In this document: positions 27,124-35,358 of the stretch, in pieces | Numbering within the stretch: position 1 is the stretch's first letter | How the letters are laid out: every line of letters starts with the position of its first letter | Assembly: GCF_023073315.1 (NCBI RefSeq) | Contig: NZ_JADPJH010000033.1 | Coordinates: 62,001 to 126,000 of the forward strand | Origin: Bradyrhizobium sp. 1 | GTDB taxonomy: Bacteria > Pseudomonadota > Alphaproteobacteria > Rhizobiales > Xanthobacteraceae | Length of the DNA: 64,000 bases | Reading direction: 5' to 3' | Translations under genes and position numbers: made by a program | The notes under the pieces: model-generated | Databases searched by the model: none | What the model was told of the DNA's origin: nothing | Seen by the model: only the letters and a program-made list of their open reading frames with translations

Positions 27124-29376
27124 ATGGGCCATATCGAAAACCTCTCCCGCCGCGCGTTCGTTTTCGGCTCCGCGGCCATCGCCGGCGGCATCGCTTTCGG
27201 CGCCTTTGGCAATGCTGATGCGGCCACGACCGCGAGTGACAATCCGCTGGCGGCCGGGCTCGGGCCGAACTCCGTGACCTTCAATCCCTGGGTCGAGATC
27301 AGCCCGGACAAGATCACGCTGATCGCGCAGCACGCCGACATCGGCCAGGGCGTCGGTTCGATCCAACCGATCATGATCGCCGAGGAGATGGACCTCGATC
27401 CCGGCCAGTTCGAAGTTCGCTTCGCCGGCCCCAGCCCCGCCTATTTCAACACCGGCTTTGCCGACGAACTCGCGCCGTTCGTCGCTGCGGACCAAAGTCC
27501 CGCCGCGGAGGAAGCGCGCGCCAAGTCGCTCGAATGGCTGAGACAGGCCGGCCTGCAGATGACCGGCGGGTCGAGCACGCTGCCGGACACCTATGAAAAG
27601 CTCCGCGTGGCCGGCGCGGTCGCGCGCGAGACGCTGAAGGCGGCTGCCGCCAAGCGCTCGGGAATCGCTGTCGCCGACCTGCGCACCCAATCGGGTCACG
27701 TGATCCTGCCCAACGGCACCAAGATCGCCTATGTCGATCTCTCCGTGGACGCCGCAAAGATTCCGCCGGTGCTCGATGCCAAGCCGCGCGATCCCTCAAA
27801 ATGGCGCATGCTGGGCAAGCCGATGACGCGCCTCGACATCCGCGACAAGGTCATGGGGGAGCTGAAGTTCGGCATCGACATGAAGATGGACGGCATGCTG
27901 TATGCCGCCGTCAAGCTGAACCCCGGCAAGGGCCAGCCGCTGAAATCCTACGATGCCAGCAAGGCGCGCGGGATGCCGGGGGTCAAGACAATCCTCGAAC
28001 TCAAGACTGGCGTTGCGGTGATCGCCACGAACAGCTGGTACGCCATGAAGGCGGTCGACGCCGTCATTTGCGAGTGGGCGCCCTCGGCCTATCCCGCGGA
28101 GCAGGCCGACCATTGGAAGGTACTGGAATCCTCGTTCAAGCCTGAATTCCTCGGCAAGGAGTGGCGGAAGACCGGCGATATCGACGCCGCGCTGAAGACG
28201 GGCAAGCTCGTCGAGGCCGAATATCGCGCACCTTACGTGGGGCATCAGCCGCTCGAGCCGTTGAACGGGATCGGCCTCGTCACCGACAAGGGGATGGAGA
28301 TCTGGGTCGGCCATCAGAGCCCCCGCTTCGTGCAATATGTCGCGGCAACAGCGATCGGCCTCAAGCCGGAACAGATCACCTTCCACAATCAGTGGACCGG
28401 TGGAAGTTTTGGCCATCGTCTCGAATACGAGAATGTCCGCGTCCTCGCCGAGATCGCCAATCAGATGAAGGGCACGCCGATCAAGCTGGTGTTCTCGCGC
28501 GAGGAGGATTTTCTCCAGGACATTCCGCGACAGATTGCAATCGCCCGGCACCGCGGCAGCGTCGACAAGGGCAAGATCGTCGCAGCCGATTTGCAAGTCG
28601 CCTCGACGGCTCCGTTCAAGGGGCTGCTCGAGCGTTCGGGCACACCTTCAAAGGATCCCGACGGGCAATTAGCCGCCGGCCTGTGGAACGTCTATTACGA
28701 CATCCCCAATTTCCGGGGCACGAGCTACGAGGCGCAGGGACTGTCGCCGTGCACCACATGGCGTTCGGTGGGCGCCTCAACATCGGGCTTCTTCACCGAA
28801 AGCTTCATCGACGAGCTGATCCATGCGGCGGGTCTCGATCCCATGAAGGCGCGCATCGCGATGTGCAACGTGCCGCACTATCGCAAGGTGCTGGAGACGG
28901 TCGCGGAGATGTCGGACTGGAAGGGGCCGCTCGGCAATGGCCGAGGGCGCGGCGTCGCGTTCGTCGAGTCGTTCGGGACGCCGGCGGCCGAAGTCGTCGA
29001 AGTCTCGATGACGGACAGCGGCATCCGGATCGACAAGGTCTGGGTCGCGGTCGACGTCGGCAAGGTGGTCGATCCCGTCAATTTCGAGAACCAGGTGCAG
29101 GGCGGCGTGATCTGGGGGCTTGGCCACGCCATCAACTGCGAGCTCACTTACGCCAAGGGCGCGGTGCAGCAGACCAATTACAACCATCACGAAGCCATGC
29201 GGATTTACCAATGCCCCGTCATCGAAGTCCGCGGGCTCGAGAACGATCCCAAGGTGAGAGGCGTCGGAGAACCGCCCGTTCCCCCTGCCGCGCCCGCGCT
29301 CGCCAACGCGATCTTTGCGGCGACAGGCAAGCGCATCCGCGAAATGCCCTTCAACAAGTTCATCGATTTCGTCTGA
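27124..29376 (+). CDS. Molybdopterin-binding hydroxylase subunit (isoquinoline 1-oxidoreductase beta-like)
   Basis: A 750-residue molybdenum-cofactor subunit of the xanthine dehydrogenase family. It starts one base after the previous stop. The N-terminus has a twin-arginine signal (SRRAFVFGSAAIAGG, about 8-22), so the enzyme is exported folded, presumably with its iron-sulfur partner. GQGVGS, TGGSFGHRLEYE and GVGEPPVPPA are the cofactor-binding segments; Glu716 in GEPP is the expected catalytic base. It likely hydroxylates an aldehyde or N-heterocycle in the periplasm. Isoquinoline itself is only the name-giving substrate of the family; the true one is unknown. Confidence 0.9.
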   Translation: MGHIENLSRRAFVFGSAAIAGGIAFGAFGNADAATTASDNPLAAGLGPNSVTFNPWVEISPDKITLIAQHADIGQGVGSIQPIMIAEEMDLDPGQFEVRFAGPSPAYFNTGFADELAPFVAADQSPAAEEARAKSLEWLRQAGLQMTGGSSTLPDTYEKLRVAGAVARETLKAAAAKRSGIAVADLRTQSGHVILPNGTKIAYVDLSVDAAKIPPVLDAKPRDPSKWRMLGKPMTRLDIRDKVMGELKFGIDMKMDGMLYAAVKLNPGKGQPLKSYDASKARGMPGVKTILELKTGVAVIATNSWYAMKAVDAVICEWAPSAYPAEQADHWKVLESSFKPEFLGKEWRKTGDIDAALKTGKLVEAEYRAPYVGHQPLEPLNGIGLVTDKGMEIWVGHQSPRFVQYVAATAIGLKPEQITFHNQWTGGSFGHRLEYENVRVLAEIANQMKGTPIKLVFSREEDFLQDIPRQIAIARHRGSVDKGKIVAADLQVASTAPFKGLLERSGTPSKDPDGQLAAGLWNVYYDIPNFRGTSYEAQGLSPCTTWRSVGASTSGFFTESFIDELIHAAGLDPMKARIAMCNVPHYRKVLETVAEMSDWKGPLGNGRGRGVAFVESFGTPAAEVVEVSMTDSGIRIDKVWVAVDVGKVVDPVNFENQVQGGVIWGLGHAINCELTYAKGAVQQTNYNHHEAMRIYQCPVIEVRGLENDPKVRGVGEPPVPPAAPALANAIFAATGKRIREMPFNKFIDFV

Positions 29377-29384
29377 GGCACGCC

Positions 29385-30017
29385 ATGAAGAGATCTCTGA
29401 TCGCGGTCGTCTTCGCGGCCTCGTCAATCGCCGCCCTCACGGGCATAGTCGTGGCCAAGGACGAGCCCGCCAAGGGCGTACTGCCGCCGGGCAGCGTCAG
29501 CCGCGCCGAGGGGCTGGAGGCCTGGAAGCGGATCGAAGCGGTGGTGACGCATCCGCGCTGCGCCAACTGCCACGTCGATGCCAAGGCGATTCCGATATGG
29601 ACGCCGGCGGGCGAAACCAGACCCCGCGTGCACGGCATGAACATCCATGGCGGCGAGAGCCGGATCGGTGCTGAAGCGATCCCCTGCTCGACTTGTCACA
29701 TGACCTCCACCCAGGCGAACGAACCGGCGCCGTCGCCGCCGCGCGCCGGCATCGACTGGCAGCTTGCCCCGGTCGCTTTCATCTGGTTCGGCAAGAGCGG
29801 CACCGAGATTTGCGCGCAACTGAAGGATCCCAAGCGCAACGGCGGGCGCGACGCCGCCGGCCTCGTCGAGCATCTGCGGCACGACGCATCGCTGAACGGC
29901 TTCATCCCTCGTGGATGGGCGCCCGGCGCAGGCCGCTCGACGCCGCCGGGCAGTTTCGAGGAGCACGTCAAGGACATGGCGCTGTGGGGAGCAGCCGGAC
30001 AGCCCTGCCCGAATTGA
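29385..30017 (+). CDS. Periplasmic cytochrome-like protein with two CxxCH motifs
   Basis: A 210-residue exported protein: signal peptide about 1-24 (MKRSLIAVVFAASSIAALTG), then haem-binding CANCH at 59-63 and CSTCH at 101-105. It shows no full classical cytochrome c fold motif beyond these. It starts 8 bp after the molybdopterin subunit and is very probably its periplasmic electron acceptor, replacing an FAD subunit. Candidate axial ligands include Met85 and Met106 and several histidines; which are used is not clear. A segment RGWAPGAGRSTPPGSFEEHV near the C-terminus is typical of Isoquinoline-oxidoreductase-linked partners by my impression, not by a search. Confidence 0.78.
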   Translation: MKRSLIAVVFAASSIAALTGIVVAKDEPAKGVLPPGSVSRAEGLEAWKRIEAVVTHPRCANCHVDAKAIPIWTPAGETRPRVHGMNIHGGESRIGAEAIPCSTCHMTSTQANEPAPSPPRAGIDWQLAPVAFIWFGKSGTEICAQLKDPKRNGGRDAAGLVEHLRHDASLNGFIPRGWAPGAGRSTPPGSFEEHVKDMALWGAAGQPCPN

Positions 30018-30151
30018 AATCCGTGCGTCCGACTCGTTCTCGACCGCGGTTCAAGGCAGATTGCCGTTAGACTCCACGGCACAAACGTGGAGAATACCCC
30101 GAAGCACGTCACGTGCGCAGTACACATCAAGATGTACCCAGGGGAAACAAA

Positions 30152-31627
30152 ATGCCGGCTGCCTTTCCGTCGTCCGCACCCATCATCCCGACCGCGCCCT
30201 TGACCGCCCAGATGCGCGATGCGTTGCGCGCGATCGTGGGCGAAAAAGGTTTCATCGAGGACGAGCACGGCAAGCAGCCGTTCGTGACGGACTGGCGTGG
30301 ACTGCTGGTTGGAGGTGCCGGCGCCGTCATTCGTCCAGGTAGCACCGAGGAGGTCTCGAAGGTCGTGCGGCTCTGCCATCAGCACGGCGTCGCGATCGTG
30401 CCGCAGGGTGGCAACACCGGCCTGATGGGTGGGGCCACACCGTGGCCCGCGCATACCGGCATCGTGTTGTCGCTGGGCCGCATGAACCGCGTGCTCGACG
30501 TCGATCCCGTCGGCTATGCGATGACGGTCGAGGCCGGCTGCGTTTTGCAGACGCTTCAGGAGACCGCGGCCAGCCACGACAGGTTCCTGCCCCTGAGCCT
30601 TGGCGCCCAGGGCTCGTGCGTGATCGGCGGCAATCTCTCGACCAACGCCGGCGGCGTGCAGGTGCTACGCTATGGCAGTGCTCGCAATCTCGTTCTGGGG
30701 CTCGAAGTCGTCTTGCCCAACGGCGACGTCTGGGACGGATTGCGTGCGCTCAAGAAGGACAACACGGGCTACGACTTAAAACACCTCTTCATGGGCGCCG
30801 AAGGCACGCTCGGCATCATCACCAAGGCCGTCCTCAAGCTGTGGCCGGCACCCAAGGACGTCTGCACGGCATGGCTCGCCGTCCGCGATCCCCGCGCGGC
30901 GCTGGAGATCCTGTCCGAAGCGCATGCGGCCTCCGAGGACAATGTGGGCTCCTGCGAGCTGATGAGCCGCAGCGCCATCGACATGGTGCTGCGCCACATC
31001 CCCGGCACCCAGGATCCGCTGAGGGCGGACACGCCATGGTACCTGCTGCTGGAATGGTCGTCCGCGCGGGCACGCCAGGACGGGACCGAGGGCATGTCCG
31101 AGAAGCTGGAGCAGTTCCTCGCCGATCAGCTCGAGGCGGGCCGCGTGCTCGATGCGGCGATCGGGCACTCGGTCGGTCAATCACGCAACATGTGGCGCAT
31201 CCGCGAGGGTGTCGCCGAGGCGTCGCGGGCTGAAGGTCCGGGGATCAGCTACGACGTGTCGGTGGCGATCTCCAAGATTCCTGATTTCATCGACAAGGGG
31301 TTGAAGGCCGTGCTCGAGATTCTCCCGAGCATTCGTCCCTATCCGCTGGGCCATATCGGCGACGGCAATCTGCACTTTTCGTTCATGGCACCGAAGGGGA
31401 TGGATCAGCAAACGCTAACCCAATACTCGGCTGCCATCACGCGGGCCGTGAACGATCTCATCACCTCGATGGGCGGCTCGATCTCGGCGGAGCACGGCAT
31501 CGGCATCGACAAGCTCGACGAGCTCAGCCACTACCGGTCGAAGACCGAGCTCGACATCATGCGCACCATCAAACGCGCGCTCGATCCTGAGAATATCATG
31601 AATCCCGGCAAGGTGCTGCGGGTGTGA
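30152..31627 (+). CDS. FAD-binding oxidoreductase (D-2-hydroxyacid dehydrogenase type)
   Basis: A 491-residue flavoprotein of the VAO/PCMH family. The FAD-binding domain has VPQGGNTGLMGG (about 90-101) and LGAQGSCVIGGNLSTNAGG; the C-terminal domain has HIGDGNLHFS, a metal-binding motif, and SAEHGIGIDK. This layout is that of D-2-hydroxyglutarate/D-lactate dehydrogenases. AGGGG precedes the ATG at 30152. It is in the same direction as the molybdenum hydroxylase genes but 134 bp away, so it may have its own promoter. The substrate is a D-2-hydroxyacid by family; nothing narrower can be claimed. Confidence 0.88.
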   Translation: MPAAFPSSAPIIPTAPLTAQMRDALRAIVGEKGFIEDEHGKQPFVTDWRGLLVGGAGAVIRPGSTEEVSKVVRLCHQHGVAIVPQGGNTGLMGGATPWPAHTGIVLSLGRMNRVLDVDPVGYAMTVEAGCVLQTLQETAASHDRFLPLSLGAQGSCVIGGNLSTNAGGVQVLRYGSARNLVLGLEVVLPNGDVWDGLRALKKDNTGYDLKHLFMGAEGTLGIITKAVLKLWPAPKDVCTAWLAVRDPRAALEILSEAHAASEDNVGSCELMSRSAIDMVLRHIPGTQDPLRADTPWYLLLEWSSARARQDGTEGMSEKLEQFLADQLEAGRVLDAAIGHSVGQSRNMWRIREGVAEASRAEGPGISYDVSVAISKIPDFIDKGLKAVLEILPSIRPYPLGHIGDGNLHFSFMAPKGMDQQTLTQYSAAITRAVNDLITSMGGSISAEHGIGIDKLDELSHYRSKTELDIMRTIKRALDPENIMNPGKVLRV

Positions 31628-31653
31628 CCGATGCCGAGCACCCTGCCATGGTC

Positions 31654-32190
31654 TCAGCCGCGCGGATTGACGACCGTGTAGCCCCGCAGCGAGCGCGCGT
31701 GCATGCGCGTGGCGTGACCGCCCGAATTGGCGTCATATGCCATCCACGTGTCGCCTCCGAGGTGCTGCTCAAGAACGAAGACATGCCCGTGCCGCGCTGC
31801 GACCATTCCGGGCGCCGGCGCCGTGCGCGGGAAGCGCAGCCAGTTGGACGCGAGGTTCAATTCCGGCACGACACGGCCGAATACGCGCAGGGCCGCGCCG
31901 CAGCCGCAAAAAGAGGAAGGGCAGCCGGCCGGACGACCGCCGACGACGCGATCGCCGGTGGTGCTCATCGTCATGGCGGTGCTTCCCGTATCGCTCACCG
32001 TCATTTGCGCTGAGCGATAGGCCTGCAACGAGGCCCTGGAAGCCCGTTCGCGGCGCGGTTGCGCATACGAGAAATCGCAGGGCATGGTGATGTTGCACTC
32101 GGGCGCTTGATGAGTGCGATAGGGCCGCGCTTCCGCGGCGGCGAAGCTGACAATAACGAAGATGCACGCAGAAAGAACTCGCTTGATCAT
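31654..32190 (-). CDS. Secreted protein with papain-like Cys/His pattern, function unknown
   Basis: A 178-residue exported protein with a signal peptide of about 21 residues (MIKRVLSACIFVIVSFAAAEA). After a low-complexity Thr/Ser-rich linker the C-terminal 95 residues contain FCGCG (Cys95, Cys97), LNLASNW (111-117), an ARHGHV segment (His134, His136) and YDANSGG (152-158). The order Cys, His, Asn and the LA-NW segment resemble small rhizobial secreted proteins with a cysteine-hydrolase-like (CHAP/NlpC-like) fold. That relation is inference and no enzymatic activity is known to me. It converges with the FAD oxidoreductase gene. Confidence 0.65.
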   Translation of the reverse strand: MIKRVLSACIFVIVSFAAAEARPYRTHQAPECNITMPCDFSYAQPRRERASRASLQAYRSAQMTVSDTGSTAMTMSTTGDRVVGGRPAGCPSSFCGCGAALRVFGRVVPELNLASNWLRFPRTAPAPGMVAARHGHVFVLEQHLGGDTWMAYDANSGGHATRMHARSLRGYTVVNPRG

Positions 32191-32191
32191 T

Positions 32192-32218
32192 GCAGGACTC
32201 TGAGTTGGAGGGTCCTGC
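32192..32218 (-). other. Hairpin in the leader of the secreted-protein gene
   Basis: Perfect 7-bp stem GCAGGAC (32192-32198) and GTCCTGC (32212-32218), directly upstream of the secreted-protein ATG at 32190. It leaves almost no room for a Shine-Dalgarno site, so it could affect translation. It could also belong to the end of the upstream carboxyltransferase transcript. Nothing else is recognised in the rest of the 32191-32409 spacer. Confidence 0.3.
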
Positions 32219-32409
32219 CCCGATCGGGAGAAACCAATGTAGGTTTGTCCGAAATGGGCCTGAAGGGCGGCGGAAAATGGCGGTCAGTGCGCGTAGTTAA
32301 CCTGGATCAACTTTCCCGGCCTGGAACCACAACTTATGCGCGACCGTCGTCGCGCCTACCGAAGCGAGGATGCAAGCCAGATAGAGGTTCGTGCAAGGAC
32401 CGCCGCGTT

Positions 32410-33969
32410 TCACGGCCTAATCGAAAAGTTCTCCGGCGGCCCTGCCTTCCGCAGCGGCTCGGCGAGCCTTGCGAACTCGCACAGCAGTGACCTCGTCTTC
32501 CTGGGATCGATGATCTCCTCGACCCAGAATTTTTCGGCCGAGCGGAACGGCGAGCGGAGTTTGTTGAGACGCCCCTGGATCTCCTCCAGCTTCGCCGCCT
32601 TGTCCTCGGCCGCGTCGATGTCGGCGCGGTAGGCGGCTTCGATGCCGCCTTCGAGTGGCAGCGAGCCCCAATAGGCCGACGGCCAGGCGTAACGGATCGA
32701 GAAGCGATCGGCCGGCTGATGCACGACACCGGCGACGCCGAAGGCGTTGCGCAGGATCACGGTGCACCAGGGCACGGTGGTCTGGTTGACCGCGGCCATG
32801 GCGCGGACGCCGTGGCGGATGGTCGCCGCCTTCTCGGCATCGAGGCCGATCATGAAGCCGGGGCAGTCCATGAGATAGACGATCGGCAGATGGAAGGTCT
32901 CGGCGAAGTCGACCCAGCGCACCACTTTCTGGCAGGCATCCGCCGTCCACGAGCCGCCATAGTGAAAGCTGTCGCTGGCGAGCACCATCACCGCCCTGCC
33001 CTCGAGCCGCGCCAGGCCGACGATGAGCGGCTTGCCGAAGTTCTTTGCGATCTCGAAGAACGAGCCCTTGTCGACGACCGATTCAATGATCGGCCGCATC
33101 TTGTAGACCTGCTTGCGGTTGCGCGGCACCGCGTTCATCAGCGCTTCTTCGCTGCGCTCCGGATTGTCGGTGCAGGGCAAGGTCGGCGGCAGCTCGTAGA
33201 CTGATGACGGCAGATAAGAGAGGAAACGCCGCGCGCAGGCGAACGCTTCCTCTTCGGTGTCGACGGCATGATCGACCGCGCCGGCCCGGGTCTGGATGTC
33301 GGCGCCGCCGAGCTCTTCCTTCGAGAGGTCCTGCCCCAGCGCCTTCACCACCGGCGGCCCCGCTACGAACATCGCAGACTTCCGGGTCATGATGGAATAG
33401 TGGCTGGCGGCAAGACGGGCGGCGCCGAGGCCCGCGACCGAGCCGAGGCCGAGCGCGACGACCGGCACGCGCGACAGGTTCTCAATCGTGAAGCGATACC
33501 AGCGGGTGCCGCCGATGCCGCCCGGCAGATTCGCCGCGCCCTTGGTCTCGATGGTCTTGACCGAGCCGCCGCCGCCGGAGCCTTCGATGATGCGGACGAT
33601 GGGCAGGCGGAAGTCGTGCGCCATCTCCTCCGCCATCAGCGGCTTTGCCGAGATCGACGCATCAGCCGAACCACCGCGGACCGTAAAATCGTCGCCGACC
33701 ACGACCACGGTGCGGCCGTCGACGCGCGCGCGGCCGAACACGCAGTTCGCCGGCGTCAGTTTCTGCAGCTCGCCGCTGGAATCGTACTCACCGATGCCGG
33801 AGACGGCACCGATCTCGTGAAAGCTGCCCTTGTCGGTCAGTCCCTCGATACGCTCCCGAACAGTCAGCCGGCCCTGGTCATGCTGGCGCTTGACCTTGTC
33901 AACGCCGCCCATCTCCCGCGCGAAGGCTTCGCGCCGGGCGAGCTCGTCGAGTTCCGGCTTCCAGTTCAT
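32410..33969 (-). CDS. Acyl-CoA carboxylase carboxyltransferase subunit
   Basis: A 519-residue biotin-dependent carboxyltransferase (propionyl/methylcrotonyl-CoA carboxylase beta type). The N-terminal half (about 30-260) has TVRGGSADAS and LGSVAGLGAARLAASHYSIM; the C-terminal half (about 275-500) has GGSWTADACQK and PGFMIGLDAEK with RNAFGVAGV. Two crotonase-like halves and the length are standard. GGAGGGAG stands just before the ATG, so the start is secure, even though the IclR frame continues 71 bp into this gene. A biotin carrier of 73 residues lies across the IclR gene on the other strand; no biotin carboxylase is nearby. Confidence 0.92.
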   Translation of the reverse strand: MNWKPELDELARREAFAREMGGVDKVKRQHDQGRLTVRERIEGLTDKGSFHEIGAVSGIGEYDSSGELQKLTPANCVFGRARVDGRTVVVVGDDFTVRGGSADASISAKPLMAEEMAHDFRLPIVRIIEGSGGGGSVKTIETKGAANLPGGIGGTRWYRFTIENLSRVPVVALGLGSVAGLGAARLAASHYSIMTRKSAMFVAGPPVVKALGQDLSKEELGGADIQTRAGAVDHAVDTEEEAFACARRFLSYLPSSVYELPPTLPCTDNPERSEEALMNAVPRNRKQVYKMRPIIESVVDKGSFFEIAKNFGKPLIVGLARLEGRAVMVLASDSFHYGGSWTADACQKVVRWVDFAETFHLPIVYLMDCPGFMIGLDAEKAATIRHGVRAMAAVNQTTVPWCTVILRNAFGVAGVVHQPADRFSIRYAWPSAYWGSLPLEGGIEAAYRADIDAAEDKAAKLEEIQGRLNKLRSPFRSAEKFWVEEIIDPRKTRSLLCEFARLAEPLRKAGPPENFSIRP

Positions 33970-34873
33970 CCACTCCCTCCGAATTGATCGGCTTGTTATT
34001 GTTATGCACGGCCATTGCGACCGGTTTGCGCGAGATGCGGTTGTTGAAGACGTCGCCTTCCGCGCCCTCGAGCAGGCTGCCGAGCGAGCGACCGAGCGCG
34101 ACCATCAGCGGCGCGACCTCGGCATGCAGACGCTGCTCGTCGTACATCGACGACAACAGACCGATCGTGATGACGACGAAGGTCTGGTACTGCGGCGACC
34201 AGATCGGCACCGCGAGACCGTTGATGTGCGGGCTCCAGATGCCGCAGGCCGTGACATAGCCGCGCTCATGCAGCGACTGCCGGTTAGCCTCGATGCGGGG
34301 CCTCAGGATCTTTGCGGCCTCGGGCGCTTCACGCTCCATATCGGTGATGAAGGCGTCGCCGAGTTCTGGCGCCAGCGCCGCCGTGTAGGCCGCGCCCGCG
34401 GCGGTCGAGGCCATCGAGATGCGGCTGCCGGTGCCCTCATGCAGGCCGAGCGCAGCAGCCGAGCGCGCGAACTGGAGATAGACCAGATGGAAGCGATCGG
34501 GCACGACGAAGCCGACCGTGCCCGGAAGCTGCTCGGCGACTTCCTGGAGCCGCTGCCGGATCATGCTGCGCAGCTGCGCGCCCTTCATCATCGAAGCGCT
34601 CATCGCCACCGCGCTCGGGCCGATGCGATATTTTTGGTCACGCGGCAGGTAAACCAACTGCCCCATCCGCGTCAGCGTGTGCGTGAGCCGCGACACGGTG
34701 GAGCGCGGCAAGCCGCAGCGATTTGAAATCTCGAGATTGCCGAGCCGCGCCTCGTGGCCCTCGAAGCATCGCAACACGTCGAACGCACGCGACACCACCT
34801 GGATGACATCACCCTCACCGGCGTCGCCAGCGAGCGCGCCTTGCCTACTCAACCGCTCCGAACGTCGTCCCAT
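33899..34873 (-). CDS. IclR-family transcriptional regulator
   Basis: A 324-residue IclR regulator, longer than usual because of a 35-residue tail. The winged helix lies at about 24-85 (LGNLEISNRCGLPRSTVSRLTHTL); the effector domain follows, with STAAGAAYTAAL and NGLAVPIWSPQY. The last about 24 residues (rich in Arg, ARPARSLRAGDGRR) are read from DNA that also encodes the start of the carboxyltransferase in another frame. The carboxyltransferase has a strong ribosome site, so the overlap is real. It is divergent from the biotin-carrier gene and faces two adjoining palindromes at 34891-34914, its likely operator. Confidence 0.88.
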   Translation of the reverse strand: MGRRSERLSRQGALAGDAGEGDVIQVVSRAFDVLRCFEGHEARLGNLEISNRCGLPRSTVSRLTHTLTRMGQLVYLPRDQKYRIGPSAVAMSASMMKGAQLRSMIRQRLQEVAEQLPGTVGFVVPDRFHLVYLQFARSAAALGLHEGTGSRISMASTAAGAAYTAALAPELGDAFITDMEREAPEAAKILRPRIEANRQSLHERGYVTACGIWSPHINGLAVPIWSPQYQTFVVITIGLLSSMYDEQRLHAEVAPLMVALGRSLGSLLEGAEGDVFNNRISRKPVAMAVHNNNKPINSEGVDELEAGTRRARPARSLRAGDGRR

Positions 34874-34890
34874 CTGTTCCCTACCGCTTG

Positions 34891-34914
34891 TTCCGCTGTG
34901 CGGAATTAAATTCC
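34891..34914. promoter_or_regulatory. IclR-type operator: two overlapping palindromes
   Basis: TTCCGC-TGT-GCGGAA (34891-34905) and GGAATT-A-AATTCC (34902-34914) are both perfect inverted repeats and share four bases. TTCC...GGAA arms are typical of IclR-family binding sites. The element is 17 bp upstream of the IclR start and 55 bp upstream of the biotin-carrier start, so it can control both directions. Confidence 0.7.
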
Positions 34915-34969
34915 ACTTGCAGACGACGCTACCTCAGGCATTTTGCGACGACAACAAAAAGGCGATGGC

Positions 34970-35191
34970 ATGCCAGAAATAAAGATCGTCACGGAAGTCG
35001 CGGGACGCATCTGCGCAACGCCCGTGCAAGTTGGAGGAACCGTTGCGGATGGTGACGACGTTGTGGTCGTCGAAGCCATGAAGATGGAAATACCCGTATC
35101 CTCACCTGCGAGCGGCACGATCACATCGCTGCTCGTCAAGCTCGACGATGTCGTTACCGAAGGACAAGCGATCGCGATCGTCGTGAGCTGA
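34970..35191 (+). CDS. Short biotin carboxyl carrier protein
   Basis: A 73-residue single biotinyl domain. The biotinylation site is Lys38 in VVEAMKME (34-40), with the conserved glycines and the final GQAIAIV. It would carry carboxylated biotin to the neighbouring carboxyltransferase. It has no N-terminal extension such as AccB has. It starts at ATG 34970 (MPEIKIV). A lipoyl carrier is excluded by the AMKM motif. It is divergent from the IclR gene and upstream of a TRAP transporter, in the same direction. Confidence 0.9.
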   Translation: MPEIKIVTEVAGRICATPVQVGGTVADGDDVVVVEAMKMEIPVSSPASGTITSLLVKLDDVVTEGQAIAIVVS

Positions 35192-35358
35192 CTGCATTAA
35201 CCCCGGGCTTCCGCGACAATCTGTCTGCCGCTTTCCTGCGTTCACGGTACGGCGTTGCCATCGCCCGGTCGCGATGACATGATCCGCCTCAAACAAGATC
35301 TGTTTCAAACAAAGAACGAAAATCTTCGCGGCCAACGCGGGGGTCATTGGAGGGAAAC

